Assembly: GCA_965223735.1 (NCBI GenBank)
Contig: OZ245010.1
Span: 1,550,001 to 1,614,000 of the forward strand
Direction: 5' to 3'
Origin: CAYFZO01 sp965223735
Lineage (GTDB): Bacteria; Pseudomonadota; Gammaproteobacteria; Poriferisulfidales; Oxydemutatoraceae
DNA: 64,000 nucleotides
Below the pieces are notes generated by a model. The model made no database searches. It saw only the letters and a list, made by a program, of their open reading frames with translations, and was not told the origin of the DNA. A program made the translations under genes and the position numbers. Below, one piece after another: positions 1-7,454 of the stretch. Position 1 is the stretch's first letter. Each line of letters starts with the position of its first letter.

Positions 1-940
1 GTCCCAGCGCCGCCTCGCGTATCGACGGTGGCACCGACTTGATCGAGGCGCGGCTGGCGATGATGATCGTCGGCAGCGTCATCAGCGAAAGGACGATGCC
101 GCCGACCAGCGGGGTCGATCGCGGCAGGCCGAAGAAGTTGATGAACACGGCCAGTCCCAGCAGGCCGAAGATGATCGAAGGCACGGCGGCGAGGTTGTTG
201 ATGTTGATTTCGATCAGGTCGGTGAAGCGGTTGCTGGGCGCGAACTCCTCGAGGTAGATGGCGGCGGCGATGCCGATCGGGAACGACAGCAGGAAGGTGA
301 TCAGCAGGGCGCGCAGCGAGCCCGTGAGTGCGCCGAGAATGCCGGCCTGTTCGGGTTCGCGCGAGGCGCCGTGGGTGAACAGCGCGGTGTTGAATTGCTT
401 CTCGAGGCGCTGTTCGGACAGCAGCCGGTCGATGCGCGCGATCGTGCGGTCGTTCAGGCGCCGTTCCGATTCCGCCAGCGTGCGGTCTATCTTGCCTTTG
501 ACGAACTGATCGACTTCGTCGTCGGCGCTCAGCCATACCGACACCGTGCGGCCCACGAGATCCGGTTGCGCGGCGACCATGTTCTGCAATTCAAAGGGCG
601 CGGCGATGCTGATGAGTCGCATCACCGCTTTCCTGTCGGCGCGGGAGGTCGCGTCCGGGAACATCGTCAGCAGCGAGCGCCTGATCGCCGGGTGAAAGTC
701 GGCCCCGGTGAAATCCGCGGCGGCGGCTTGCGTGAACTCCGGCCCCGACAGGTCAACGTCGAGGCGCATCCTGGTCTGCTCGAAGGCGCTGTATCCGTTG
801 CCGAGGATGGTGATGAACAGCAGCGCCAGAAAAGTCAGTGCCAGCGCGATCGATATGACGCCGTAAAGCTTGAACCGCCTTTCGGCGGCGTAGCGGCGCG
901 CAAGCTTCTTCCTGAAGAGTTTTAACTGTTGCTCATTCAT
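1..940 (-). CDS. pstA: Phosphate ABC transporter permease PstA (3' end outside window)
   Basis: Reading leftward from the ATG at 940, an open frame runs to the window edge, so the C-terminus is missing. It starts MNEQQLKLFRKKLARRY, followed by one membrane segment (GVISIALALTFLALLFIT). A periplasmic insertion of roughly 130 residues comes next, and then the ABC permease core (ITFLLSFPIGIAAAIYL, INNLAAVPSIIFGLLGL). The long insertion is the form seen in many gammaproteobacterial PstA proteins. PstA forms the inner-membrane phosphate channel with PstC. The start overlaps the pstC stop by 8 bases, so the two are probably translationally coupled. pstB should follow to the left, outside the window. 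Confidence 0.93.
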   Translation of the reverse strand, partial: MNEQQLKLFRKKLARRYAAERRFKLYGVISIALALTFLALLFITILGNGYSAFEQTRMRLDVDLSGPEFTQAAAADFTGADFHPAIRRSLLTMFPDATSRADRKAVMRLISIAAPFELQNMVAAQPDLVGRTVSVWLSADDEVDQFVKGKIDRTLAESERRLNDRTIARIDRLLSEQRLEKQFNTALFTHGASREPEQAGILGALTGSLRALLITFLLSFPIGIAAAIYLEEFAPSNRFTDLIEININNLAAVPSIIFGLLGLAVFINFFGLPRSTPLVGGIVLSLMTLPTIIIASRASIKSVPPSIREAALG

Positions 941-2285
941 ATTTTTCCCGGTATTTCCTGACGGTTCTCAGCGCGATCATGTTCAGCGTCAGGGTGGCGA
1001 AGAACAAAGTGAGCCCGAGCGCGAACGCCGCGAGCGTTTTCGGGCTGTCGAATTCCTGGTCGCCGACCAGCAGGGTGACGATCTGCACGGTGACCGTCGT
1101 CACCGCTTCAAACGGGTTGGCCGTCAGTTTGGCCGCAAAGCCGGCGGCCATCACCACGATCATGGTTTCGCCGATCGCGCGCGAGACTGCCAGCAACACG
1201 CTGCCGACAATGCCCGGCAGCGCGGCCGGCACGATCACCTTGATCACGGTCTCCACGCGCGTCGCGCCCAGCGCGTAGGAACCTTCGCGCAACGATTGCG
1301 GCACCGCGTTGATCACGTCGTCCGACAGCGACGAGATGAACGGGATGATCATAATCCCCATCGTCAGCCCCGCGGCGAGTGCGCTCTCGGATGACACGCT
1401 CAGGCCGAACGCCTCCCCGGCCTCGCGTAGTGCCGGCGCGACGGTCAGCGCCGCGAAGAAGCCATAGACGACGGTCGGGACGCCCGCGAGCACTTCCAGC
1501 ATCGGTTTCACCGTCGCGCGGGTCGTCGCCCCGGCGTATTCCGACAGATACAGCGCCGACATCAGCCCGATCGGCACCGCCACCAGCATCGCGATCAGCG
1601 AGATCAGTATGGTCCCGGCAAACAGCGGCACCGAGCCGAATGATCCCGGCGTCGCCTGCGGCGCCCAAGTGGTGCCGAACAGGAACTCAAACACCGACAC
1701 CGAACCGAAAAAGCGCAGGCTCTCAAACAGCACCGACATGATGATGCCGATCGTGGTCAGGACCGCGATGGTCGAGCACAGCAGCAATATGAATTTCACG
1801 AAGGCCTCGACCCGTCGGCGCGCGTTGAAGTGCGGATGTAATCGCCGCAACGCCCGCACTGCGCCGATGGCGAGCAGCGAAGCGAGGATAATCGCGAGCG
1901 CGGTGCGGCTGGTTTGCTTGAGATGGCGGTAAGCTGCGACGGCCGCGGCAATGCGGGGTTCGCTGTCCTGCATCCCGACCGGCCGGGTCCCGGTAATCTG
2001 CGCTTCGGCGAAGGCGGGCACTCTTGCGAGCAGTATCTCCCGCTCGACCGCGTCGGCGTGTATGTGCGGTTCGACCAGATGGCGCAGCACGCCCGGTTCC
2101 CCCAGACTCCACAACGCCAGTATCAGCAGGGCGGGGACGCCGCATGACAAGGCGGCATACCATTTGTAATAGGCTGCGTTTCCGCGCGTGCGCGTCGTGC
2201 CGGTATGCGACAGGCGCCTCCCGGCGAGGAGATAGGCGCCGGTGGCAAATGCCAGCAATACAACAGTGAGTGAAGGCAACGTCAT
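933..2285 (-). CDS. pstC: Phosphate ABC transporter permease PstC
   Basis: Inner-membrane permease of the high-affinity phosphate importer. At about 450 residues it is the long PstC form: an N-terminal membrane segment, a periplasmic stretch, a second segment, then the five-helix permease core. The coupling (EAA) loop reads REGSYALGATRVETVIKV in the C-terminal third and contacts the ATPase PstB. The open frame extends to a TTG at 2297. I prefer the ATG at 2285 because GGAA lies 7-10 bases upstream of it. It is the first gene behind the Pho box at 2335-2367 and is coupled to pstA. No pstS gene lies between the promoter and pstC. Confidence 0.93.
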   Translation of the reverse strand: MTLPSLTVVLLAFATGAYLLAGRRLSHTGTTRTRGNAAYYKWYAALSCGVPALLILALWSLGEPGVLRHLVEPHIHADAVEREILLARVPAFAEAQITGTRPVGMQDSEPRIAAAVAAYRHLKQTSRTALAIILASLLAIGAVRALRRLHPHFNARRRVEAFVKFILLLCSTIAVLTTIGIIMSVLFESLRFFGSVSVFEFLFGTTWAPQATPGSFGSVPLFAGTILISLIAMLVAVPIGLMSALYLSEYAGATTRATVKPMLEVLAGVPTVVYGFFAALTVAPALREAGEAFGLSVSSESALAAGLTMGIMIIPFISSLSDDVINAVPQSLREGSYALGATRVETVIKVIVPAALPGIVGSVLLAVSRAIGETMIVVMAAGFAAKLTANPFEAVTTVTVQIVTLLVGDQEFDSPKTLAAFALGLTLFFATLTLNMIALRTVRKYREKYE

Positions 2286-2334
2286 GATCATTTCCAACGG
2301 GCGGGTATCCGCCGATGTGTCTTTTATATGTAAA

Positions 2335-2367
2335 AAACATTACAAAGTGATGACTGAATCGTGACAG
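2335..2367 (-). promoter_or_regulatory. Pho box (PhoB operator) upstream of pstC
   Basis: On the minus strand the segment reads CTGTCAC-GATT-CAGTCAT. This matches the CTGTCAT-N4-CTGTCAT Pho box at 12 of 14 repeat positions. A weaker third half-site, TTGTAAT, follows in 11-base phase. An AT-rich CATATAAAAG stretch downstream is a possible -10 region. It faces pstC, about 50 bases from its start. By family knowledge, phosphorylated PhoB binds such sites under phosphate limitation. Confidence 0.8.
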
Positions 2368-2370
2368 CCT

Positions 2371-2399
2371 TTGCCGTTGCTTATTCAATGCTTTACAAT
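2371..2399 (+). promoter_or_regulatory. Sigma-70-type promoter for phoU, probably leaderless
   Basis: TTGCCG at 2371-2376 and TACAAT at 2394-2399 are separated by 17 bases. A transcript starting 6-8 bases after the -10 would begin at about 2405-2407, immediately before the phoU ATG at 2408. No Shine-Dalgarno sequence is visible, which fits a leaderless mRNA. Confidence 0.6.
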
Positions 2400-2407
2400 C
2401 ACCGCCC

Positions 2408-3163
2408 ATGAGTTCCACTGACATCAGCGATCACACTTCGGCACAGTTCGCCTTTGCGCTCGACCGGCTGCGCAACATGGCGCTGAAGATGGGGGGGCTG
2501 GCCGAAGAGCGTGTGGCGACGGTGGTCAAGGCGCTCGAGACCCGCGACGTCGAGGCCGTGAAAATGGTGGTCGAGTCGGATTACCAGATCAACGCGCTGG
2601 AGATCACCATCGACGGGCAGTGCGCGAATATTCTGGCGCTGCGCCAGCCGGTCGCCCGCGACCTCAGGATGGTGCTTACGGTGCTGAAAGTGATCATTGA
2701 CCTCGAGCGCGTCGGCGACGAGGCGCAAAAAATCGCAAAGCAGGTCGTCGAGATGGGACAGGCGCAGATCCCGCTGAGTGTTCAGCAGGAATTGAACAAA
2801 CTCGGCCGCCACGTCAGCAATATGCTGCGTAAAGCGCTCGACGGATTCGCGCGCACCCAAACCGGCGTTCTCGATGAACTCAAAGTTCAGGACCGGAAGG
2901 TTGACAGAGAATGCAGCGCGGTGGTCAAGGCCTTCACCATTGCGGTAGTCGAGCGCCCCGCCGACATCGGGGTGCTGCTCAACGCCCTGTGGTGTGCCCG
3001 TTCGCTCGAGCGCATCGGCGACCACGCCAAGAATATCGGCGAATACGTGGTGTACCTGGTGGGGGGAAAGGATATTCGGCATCCCACCGGGGGCGAGGAT
3101 GAGGCTGAACGCAAGCCGCAGCCGGCGGTGGAGGGAAAGGATATCCGGCGTCCCGCCGGGTGA
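2408..3163 (+). CDS. phoU: Phosphate signalling protein PhoU
   Basis: PhoU dampens PhoR/PhoB signalling when phosphate is sufficient by linking the Pst transporter to the sensor kinase. The protein has the duplicated three-helix-bundle PhoU fold. The first unit contains RNMALKMGGLAEERV and DLRMVLTVLKVIIDLERVGDEA. The second contains RSLERIGDHAKNIGEYVVYL. The two (E/D)RxGD(E/H)A motifs are the metal-binding signatures. The last 30 or so residues (GKDIRHPTGG...GKDIRRPAG) lie beyond the normal end and come from a local DNA repeat. phoU is divergent from pstCA here rather than downstream of pstB. Confidence 0.95.
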   Translation: MSSTDISDHTSAQFAFALDRLRNMALKMGGLAEERVATVVKALETRDVEAVKMVVESDYQINALEITIDGQCANILALRQPVARDLRMVLTVLKVIIDLERVGDEAQKIAKQVVEMGQAQIPLSVQQELNKLGRHVSNMLRKALDGFARTQTGVLDELKVQDRKVDRECSAVVKAFTIAVVERPADIGVLLNALWCARSLERIGDHAKNIGEYVVYLVGGKDIRHPTGGEDEAERKPQPAVEGKDIRRPAG

Positions 3164-3251
3164 GGCCGTCGGCCAGCGTTGCCCCGGATTCGGGCGGCGC
3201 TGTTGGAGCTTCTGAATTCAATCCCACCGGGTGAGGCCGTCGGCCGGCGTT
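3064..3251. repeat. Degenerate short direct repeats in and after the phoU 3' end
   Basis: GGGAAAGGATATTCGGCATC starts at 3064 and recurs with few changes at 3133. TCCCGCCGGGTGAGGCCGTC (3151-3180 in its 30-base form) recurs at 3222-3251 with two mismatches. The first pair encodes the repeated GKDIR(H/R)P tail of PhoU. The second covers the phoU stop codon. Confidence 0.85.
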
Positions 3252-3301
3252 TCACGGGGGTCTTCGCCGCCGGGCTTTTGCGCGCCGCGCCGCCGACGTC
3301 G

Positions 3302-3826
3302 CCGTCTCCGGGTGTCTTTGCCGTTTACCCCGCGAGCAGGAATTCGAGCAGCGCCTTTTGCGCGTGCAGCCGGTTTTCGGCTTCCTCCCAGACGGCGCTT
3401 TGCGGGCCTTCGAGCACGTCGCAGGTGACCTCCTCGTCGCGGTGCGCCGGCAGGCAATGCATGAACAAGGCGTCCGGGTGCGCGAGTTGCATGAGTTTCG
3501 TGTCCACCTGGTAGCCCCTGAACTTGTCGAGCCGTTCGGCGCGTTCCCGCTCCTGCCCGCCGGGCGTCTCCGTCTCCGGGTGTCTTTGCCGTTTACCCCG
3601 CGAGCAGGAATTCGAGCAGCGCCTTTTGCGCGTGCAGCCGGTTTTCGGCTTCCTCCCAGACGGCGCTTTGCGGGCCTTCGAGCACGTCGCGGGTGACCTC
3701 CTCGTCGCGGTGCGCCGGCAGGCAATGCATGAACAAGGCGTCCGGGTGCGCGAGTTGCATGAGTTTCGTGTCCACCTGGTAGCCCCTGAACTTGTCGAGC
3801 CGTTCGGCGCGTTCCCGCTCCTGCCC
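3302..3826. repeat. 257-bp tandem direct duplication spanning the argF 3' end
   Basis: Bases 3302-3558 and 3570-3826 are almost identical, with a period of 268 and an 11-base joint. The one difference I found is GCAGGTGACC at 3421 versus GCGGGTGACC at 3689. Each copy carries the last ~78 codons of argF, its stop codon and about 23 bases of downstream DNA. Near-identity implies a recent event, although an assembly artefact cannot be excluded by reading alone. Confidence 0.93.
3325..3558 (-). pseudogene. Truncated duplicate of the argF 3' end
   Basis: This is the distal copy of the tandem duplication, reading in the same direction as argF just downstream of it. It keeps the HCLPAHRDEEVT segment (argF's HCLP motif supplies a catalytic cysteine) and the natural C-terminus and stop, but it has no start region. 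At the one sequence difference, the residue equivalent to VTRDV in argF is VTCDV here. It is not expected to make a working enzyme. Confidence 0.85.
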
Positions 3827-4507
3827 CATACTCGCCCAGACGTCGGTCACGACAAGATCGGCGCCGGTCACTGCCGCTTGCGGATTGTCCGTCAGCGCGA
3901 CGTGCCCGCCGCCGTCGGCGATGATCTCAGGCTTCGGGTGAAACCCCTGCGGGCACGCGATACGCAGATTGAAGTCGAGTTGTGCCGCCGCGTTGATGTA
4001 CGAGTGGCACATGTTATTGCCGTCGCCGACCCATGCGACCTGGCGGCCGCGGATGTCGCCGCGCTTTTCGAGATAGGTCAGCATATCGGCCAGCAACTGG
4101 CATGGGTGGAACCGGTCGGTCAGGCCGTTGATGACCGGCACCCGCGAATGCTCGGCGAATTCGAGCAGACGCTCGTGCTCGAAAGTGCGCACCATCACCG
4201 CGTCGGCCATGCGTGTCAGCACGCGCGCGCTGTCGCTGATCGTCTCGTCGCGCCCGAGTTGGGTGTCGCGCGCCGACAGGAACAGCGCATAGCCCCCGAG
4301 TTGATGCATCGCCACCTCGAAGGACACGCGGGTCCTGGTGGAAGACTTTTCGAAAATCATGATCAGCACCTTGCTCGACAGCGGCGTGTGCGCGACGCCC
4401 CCGCGTTGCCGCCGTTTCAGTTCCAGCGCCCGCGCGAGCAGCGTTTTCAACTCGCCCGGCGCCAGATCCAACAGGCTCAGAAAATGCCGTTGTGCAGGTG
4501 GGTTCAT
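3593..4507 (-). CDS. argF: Ornithine carbamoyltransferase
   Basis: Transfers the carbamoyl group of carbamoyl phosphate to ornithine, giving citrulline in arginine biosynthesis. The ~304-residue protein has the carbamoyl-phosphate loop EKSSTRTRVSFE near residue 55, FHPCQ in the middle and HCLPAHRDEEV near the C-terminus. The start at 4507 (MNPPAQRHFLSLLDL) has GGGGA about 9 bases upstream. The open frame continues to 4540, but that would overlap the argD stop. It follows argD by 19 bases, so the two form an operon. Its 3' end is tandemly duplicated. Confidence 0.95.
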   Translation of the reverse strand: MNPPAQRHFLSLLDLAPGELKTLLARALELKRRQRGGVAHTPLSSKVLIMIFEKSSTRTRVSFEVAMHQLGGYALFLSARDTQLGRDETISDSARVLTRMADAVMVRTFEHERLLEFAEHSRVPVINGLTDRFHPCQLLADMLTYLEKRGDIRGRQVAWVGDGNNMCHSYINAAAQLDFNLRIACPQGFHPKPEIIADGGGHVALTDNPQAAVTGADLVVTDVWASMGQERERAERLDKFRGYQVDTKLMQLAHPDALFMHCLPAHRDEEVTRDVLEGPQSAVWEEAENRLHAQKALLEFLLAG

Positions 4508-4526
4508 CGCCGTGTTCCCCGGTGCC

Positions 4527-5702
4527 TTATGAGGCGGCAACGAATGAGGGGATCAATGCCGCCAGCGTCGCGACGATTATATCGGCGTGCTCGCGTTCGA
4601 GGATCAGCGGCGGCAGCAACCTCACCACCCGCTCGGCGGTGACATTGATCAGCAGCCTCCGCGCGAGCGCCTGTTGCACCAGCGGTCTGCATGGCCGGTC
4701 GAGTTCAATGCCGAGCATCAGGCCGCGGCCGCGGACGGACACCACGCCCGCGACGCCGCCGAGTCCCGCCTGAAGTTGCGCCAGCAGGTAGTCGCCCGTC
4801 GCCGCGGCTTGCGCGCACAAGTCCTGCGCTTCCATCGTTTCCAGCACTGCGAGCGCCGCGGCGCAGGCCGGTGGGTTGCCGCCGAACGTCGAGCCGTGCA
4901 GCCCGGGTCCGAGATCTTCGGCGACGTGTGCGTCGGCGAGGCACGCGCCGATCGGCACGCCATTTCCGAGTGCCTTGGCCGTTGTCAGAATGTCGGGGCG
5001 CATGTTTTCGTGTTGGCAGCAGTACCATGCGCCGGTCCTGCCGACGCCGCTTTGGATCTCGTCCATGATCAGCAGCGCCTGATGGCGGTCGCACAGTTCG
5101 CGCAGCGCGGCGAGGTAACCGTCGGCGGCGATGCGGATGCCGCCTTCGCCCTGGATCGGTTCAACCATGACCGCGCAGGTCTGCGGATGCCCGGCGAGCG
5201 CGTGTTCGACCGCGGCGACGTCGCCGAACGGTATTTGCACAAAGCCTGCGGGCAGCGGGCCGAACAGGTCTTCGGCCTGCGGGTCGGTGGCCGCGAGCGA
5301 TCCGAGCGTGCGCCCGTGGAAAGCGCCTTCCATGGTGACGATTACCGGCGCGGCGTTGTTGCGTCGGTGCGCCCGCAGGCGCGCGAGCTTGATCGCCGCC
5401 TCGTTGGCTTCGGTGCCGGAATTGCAGAAAAAAGCCCGGTCGAGACCGCTGATGGCGCAGAGTTTGTCCGCGAGCCTTTCCTGTATGCCGATGCCGTAGA
5501 GGTTGGACGTGTGCGTCAGCCGGGCGGCCTGTCCGGCGACGGCGTCGCTGACCGCCGGATGCGCGTGGCCGAGTCCGCACACGGCGATGCCGGCGAGTGC
5601 GTCGAGGTAGCGTTTTCCGTCGGTATCCCACAGCCACACGCCGTCGCCGCGGTCGAACTCGACCGCCAGCCGCGCGTAGTTTTGCATCAGGTGTCCGCTC
5701 AT
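4527..5702 (-). CDS. argD: Acetylornithine aminotransferase
   Basis: PLP-dependent class III aminotransferase that converts N-acetylglutamate semialdehyde to N-acetylornithine, and may act in lysine synthesis. Diagnostic segments are CNSGTEANEAAIKLAR, GAFHGRTLGSLAAT, VEPIQGEGG and LLIMDEIQSGVGRTG. The PLP lysine is in TTAKALGNGVPIGA. The 391-residue length is typical. It sits directly upstream of argF on the same strand, so two consecutive parts of the ornithine-to-citrulline route are co-expressed. Confidence 0.95.
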   Translation of the reverse strand: MSGHLMQNYARLAVEFDRGDGVWLWDTDGKRYLDALAGIAVCGLGHAHPAVSDAVAGQAARLTHTSNLYGIGIQERLADKLCAISGLDRAFFCNSGTEANEAAIKLARLRAHRRNNAAPVIVTMEGAFHGRTLGSLAATDPQAEDLFGPLPAGFVQIPFGDVAAVEHALAGHPQTCAVMVEPIQGEGGIRIAADGYLAALRELCDRHQALLIMDEIQSGVGRTGAWYCCQHENMRPDILTTAKALGNGVPIGACLADAHVAEDLGPGLHGSTFGGNPPACAAALAVLETMEAQDLCAQAAATGDYLLAQLQAGLGGVAGVVSVRGRGLMLGIELDRPCRPLVQQALARRLLINVTAERVVRLLPPLILEREHADIIVATLAALIPSFVAAS

Positions 5703-5840
5703 TGTGTTTTTATCGTTTCCGGCGTGCCGTTGTATGGCATGAAAGCTGACGGCGCACGGTTGCTGTGCGCCGCCGGGATTGTTTCCGGGATTGCCCTGCC
5801 GCCGCGTGTCGGAACCGGCCGCGGTGTCGCTGGAGATGCG

Positions 5841-6464
5841 CTAGAACGGCAGGCCGAGACCGTGTACGCCGCCGCCCACCATGCACATCAGCATCGGGAT
5901 CGACAGCAGGGTATTTGTTCGGGACGCCATCAGGGCGACTTTTTTGGATTTTGCTTTTTCCTCGTCGCTTGCGCTGACGCCGCCAAGACCGAGGATCTTT
6001 TTCTGGTTCGGCCAGATCAGCACCCACACGTTGAACAGCATGATCGTGCCGAGCCACGCGCCGACGCCGATGACCTGCATGTTGGGTTGTGACGGATCGA
6101 GCAGGAATGCGTCGGTCAGTCCGCCGCCGCCGGTCAACATTTCGAGCGCGGCCGCGCCGGTCAGCCAGGTCAGCAGCGCGCTGTAGCGAAACCACGCGAG
6201 CGCTTTCGGCGCGACGTATTTATTGATCGCGGCGGGTCCCGGGCCGTCCGTATCCGCCGCGGCTTCGCCGACCGCGGGTACCTGGACAAAGTTGAAATAG
6301 TAGAGCAGGCCGATCCAGACGATGCCGACCACTACGTGCAGCCACACGATGACCGACGTCATGGCGTTTTCATACGAGCCGGTCGAGGTCAATATCAGGC
6401 TGACGATGATTGCCAGAATAAAGCCGGAAATGATGGTTCCGGGGACCGAATTGAGTGGGTTCAT
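5841..6464 (-). CDS. PuuD-like urate hydroxylase family membrane protein
   Basis: A 207-residue membrane protein with about five hydrophobic segments, including ISGFILAIIVSLILTS, VIVWLHVVVGIVWIGLLYYF and AWLGTIMLFNVWVLIWPN. Conserved histidine and tryptophan positions (VIVWLHVVVG, WFRY, NVWVLIWPNQKKIL) resemble the membrane domain of PuuD-type urate hydroxylases. The C-terminal cytochrome c domain of classical PuuD is absent, so the urate assignment is tentative. On the minus strand TATAAT at 6505-6500 is a possible -10 and lies inside the 72-bp repeat. GGAGGATG precedes the ATG. Confidence 0.7.
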   Translation of the reverse strand: MNPLNSVPGTIISGFILAIIVSLILTSTGSYENAMTSVIVWLHVVVGIVWIGLLYYFNFVQVPAVGEAAADTDGPGPAAINKYVAPKALAWFRYSALLTWLTGAAALEMLTGGGGLTDAFLLDPSQPNMQVIGVGAWLGTIMLFNVWVLIWPNQKKILGLGGVSASDEEKAKSKKVALMASRTNTLLSIPMLMCMVGGGVHGLGLPF

Positions 6465-6537
6465 CTGAGCATCCTCCGGTTCATGGATTGGTTCTTGTTA
6501 TTATAGCGCGTTTTCCGGTTGAGCCCGGTGTACGCTC

Positions 6538-6624
6538 ATGGACGCGGTCGAGTTAAGTCTTTTCAATCAGGCTTCAGCTCCCATGATCGCCCCCCATTCA
6601 GCAGATAAAGAGGCGATTTTATAG
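6538..6624 (+). pseudogene. 5' remnant of the hydantoinase-B gene left of the island
   Basis: The left repeat copy keeps the ATG and first 11 codons (MDAVELSLFNQ). It then runs into island DNA (ASAPMIAPHSADKEAIL) and stops at 6622-6624. It is a by-product of the duplication, not a functional gene. Confidence 0.8.
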
Positions 6625-6798
6625 AAACCTCTGATGCAGAAGACGATGTGTTGAACCAGCATGTCGGTTTCCTTTTTAATCAGGCCGTGAGTCCCATTAT
6701 GTTTCCAGCCTCATGCAGCGGTGAGCATCGTGTGGGTGACGCGCGACGTGCTACCATCAGCCGTTAACCTTGCCGTGATGACCGTACCGGGTAACCAC

Positions 6799-7452
6799 AT
6801 GAAATCACCACTGAGCATTGAGGCTCTTCAAACGGAAGCGGCTGTTTTTTCTAATCTGGAATCCGACCATGACGAGCCCAGTCTGTATGGTGTTACCGAT
6901 GGCAAAGCGGTAGGCACTTACTTGGAGCACAAATTCCAAAACCTACTTAGCTCAAAGTACACTTATGACCAAGGAAGCTCAGCGAAAGGAATCGATTTTC
7001 CCCATCTCAATGTGGATATGAAGGTTACCAGTATCAAGCAACCACAATCGTCGTCTCCGTTCAAATCTGCTCGGCAAAAGGTGCTCGGACTTGGATATTC
7101 ACTGCTCGTCTTTGTTTATCAGAAAACAGACGACGATGTGGAGCGAACTGCAAATCTCGACATTCTCCACACCATCTTTGTTGACGAATTCCGCACTGCT
7201 GATTATCAAACCACGCGTGGCATTCGGGAAATAATTGAGCGTGAAGGTAACGCAGATGATCTGATCGCGTTCATGAGCGACCGGAACCTACTCATCGACG
7301 ATGTTGAAGCCATTCAACTCGCGGAAGAGCTGCTGAATGAACCTCCACAGTTGGGATATCTGACAATTTCAAACGCTCTTCAATGGCGACTCCAATATAA
7401 GCGTATCATTGAAAAGGCAGGCACAGTCCATGGCATCTTGCGAGTAAGTTGA
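6799..7452 (+). CDS. Probable type II restriction endonuclease
   Basis: Predicted DNA-cleaving partner of the adjacent methyltransferase. Counting from the ATG at 6799 (217 residues), a PD-(D/E)xK-like core is visible: E44 in TYLEHKFQNLL, D66 in KGIDFPHL, and D73-x-K75 in NVDMKVTS. QPQSSSPFKSARQKVLG follows. The opening ESDHDEPSLYGVTDGKAVGTYLEH pattern is that of a small type II endonuclease family whose specificity I cannot name. The frame is open upstream (ATG 6778, GTG 6721); 6799 is chosen by similarity of the N-terminus and is uncertain. It ends 2 bases before the methyltransferase ATG. Confidence 0.7.
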   Translation: MKSPLSIEALQTEAAVFSNLESDHDEPSLYGVTDGKAVGTYLEHKFQNLLSSKYTYDQGSSAKGIDFPHLNVDMKVTSIKQPQSSSPFKSARQKVLGLGYSLLVFVYQKTDDDVERTANLDILHTIFVDEFRTADYQTTRGIREIIEREGNADDLIAFMSDRNLLIDDVEAIQLAEELLNEPPQLGYLTISNALQWRLQYKRIIEKAGTVHGILRVS

Positions 7453-7454
7453 AT

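Noticed and set aside
371..925. Plus-strand frame of 184 codons opposite pstA
   Set aside because: Antisense shadow of the truncated pstA; low-complexity arginine-rich product.
4587..6092. A 501-codon plus-strand open frame opposite argD
   Set aside because: It is the antisense shadow of argD and the PuuD-like gene in high-GC DNA. The product has no recognisable domain, and the minus-strand genes are clear.
6571..6798. Controller (C) protein gene sought upstream of the endonuclease
   Set aside because: No frame with a helix-turn-helix is visible in either strand of this interval.
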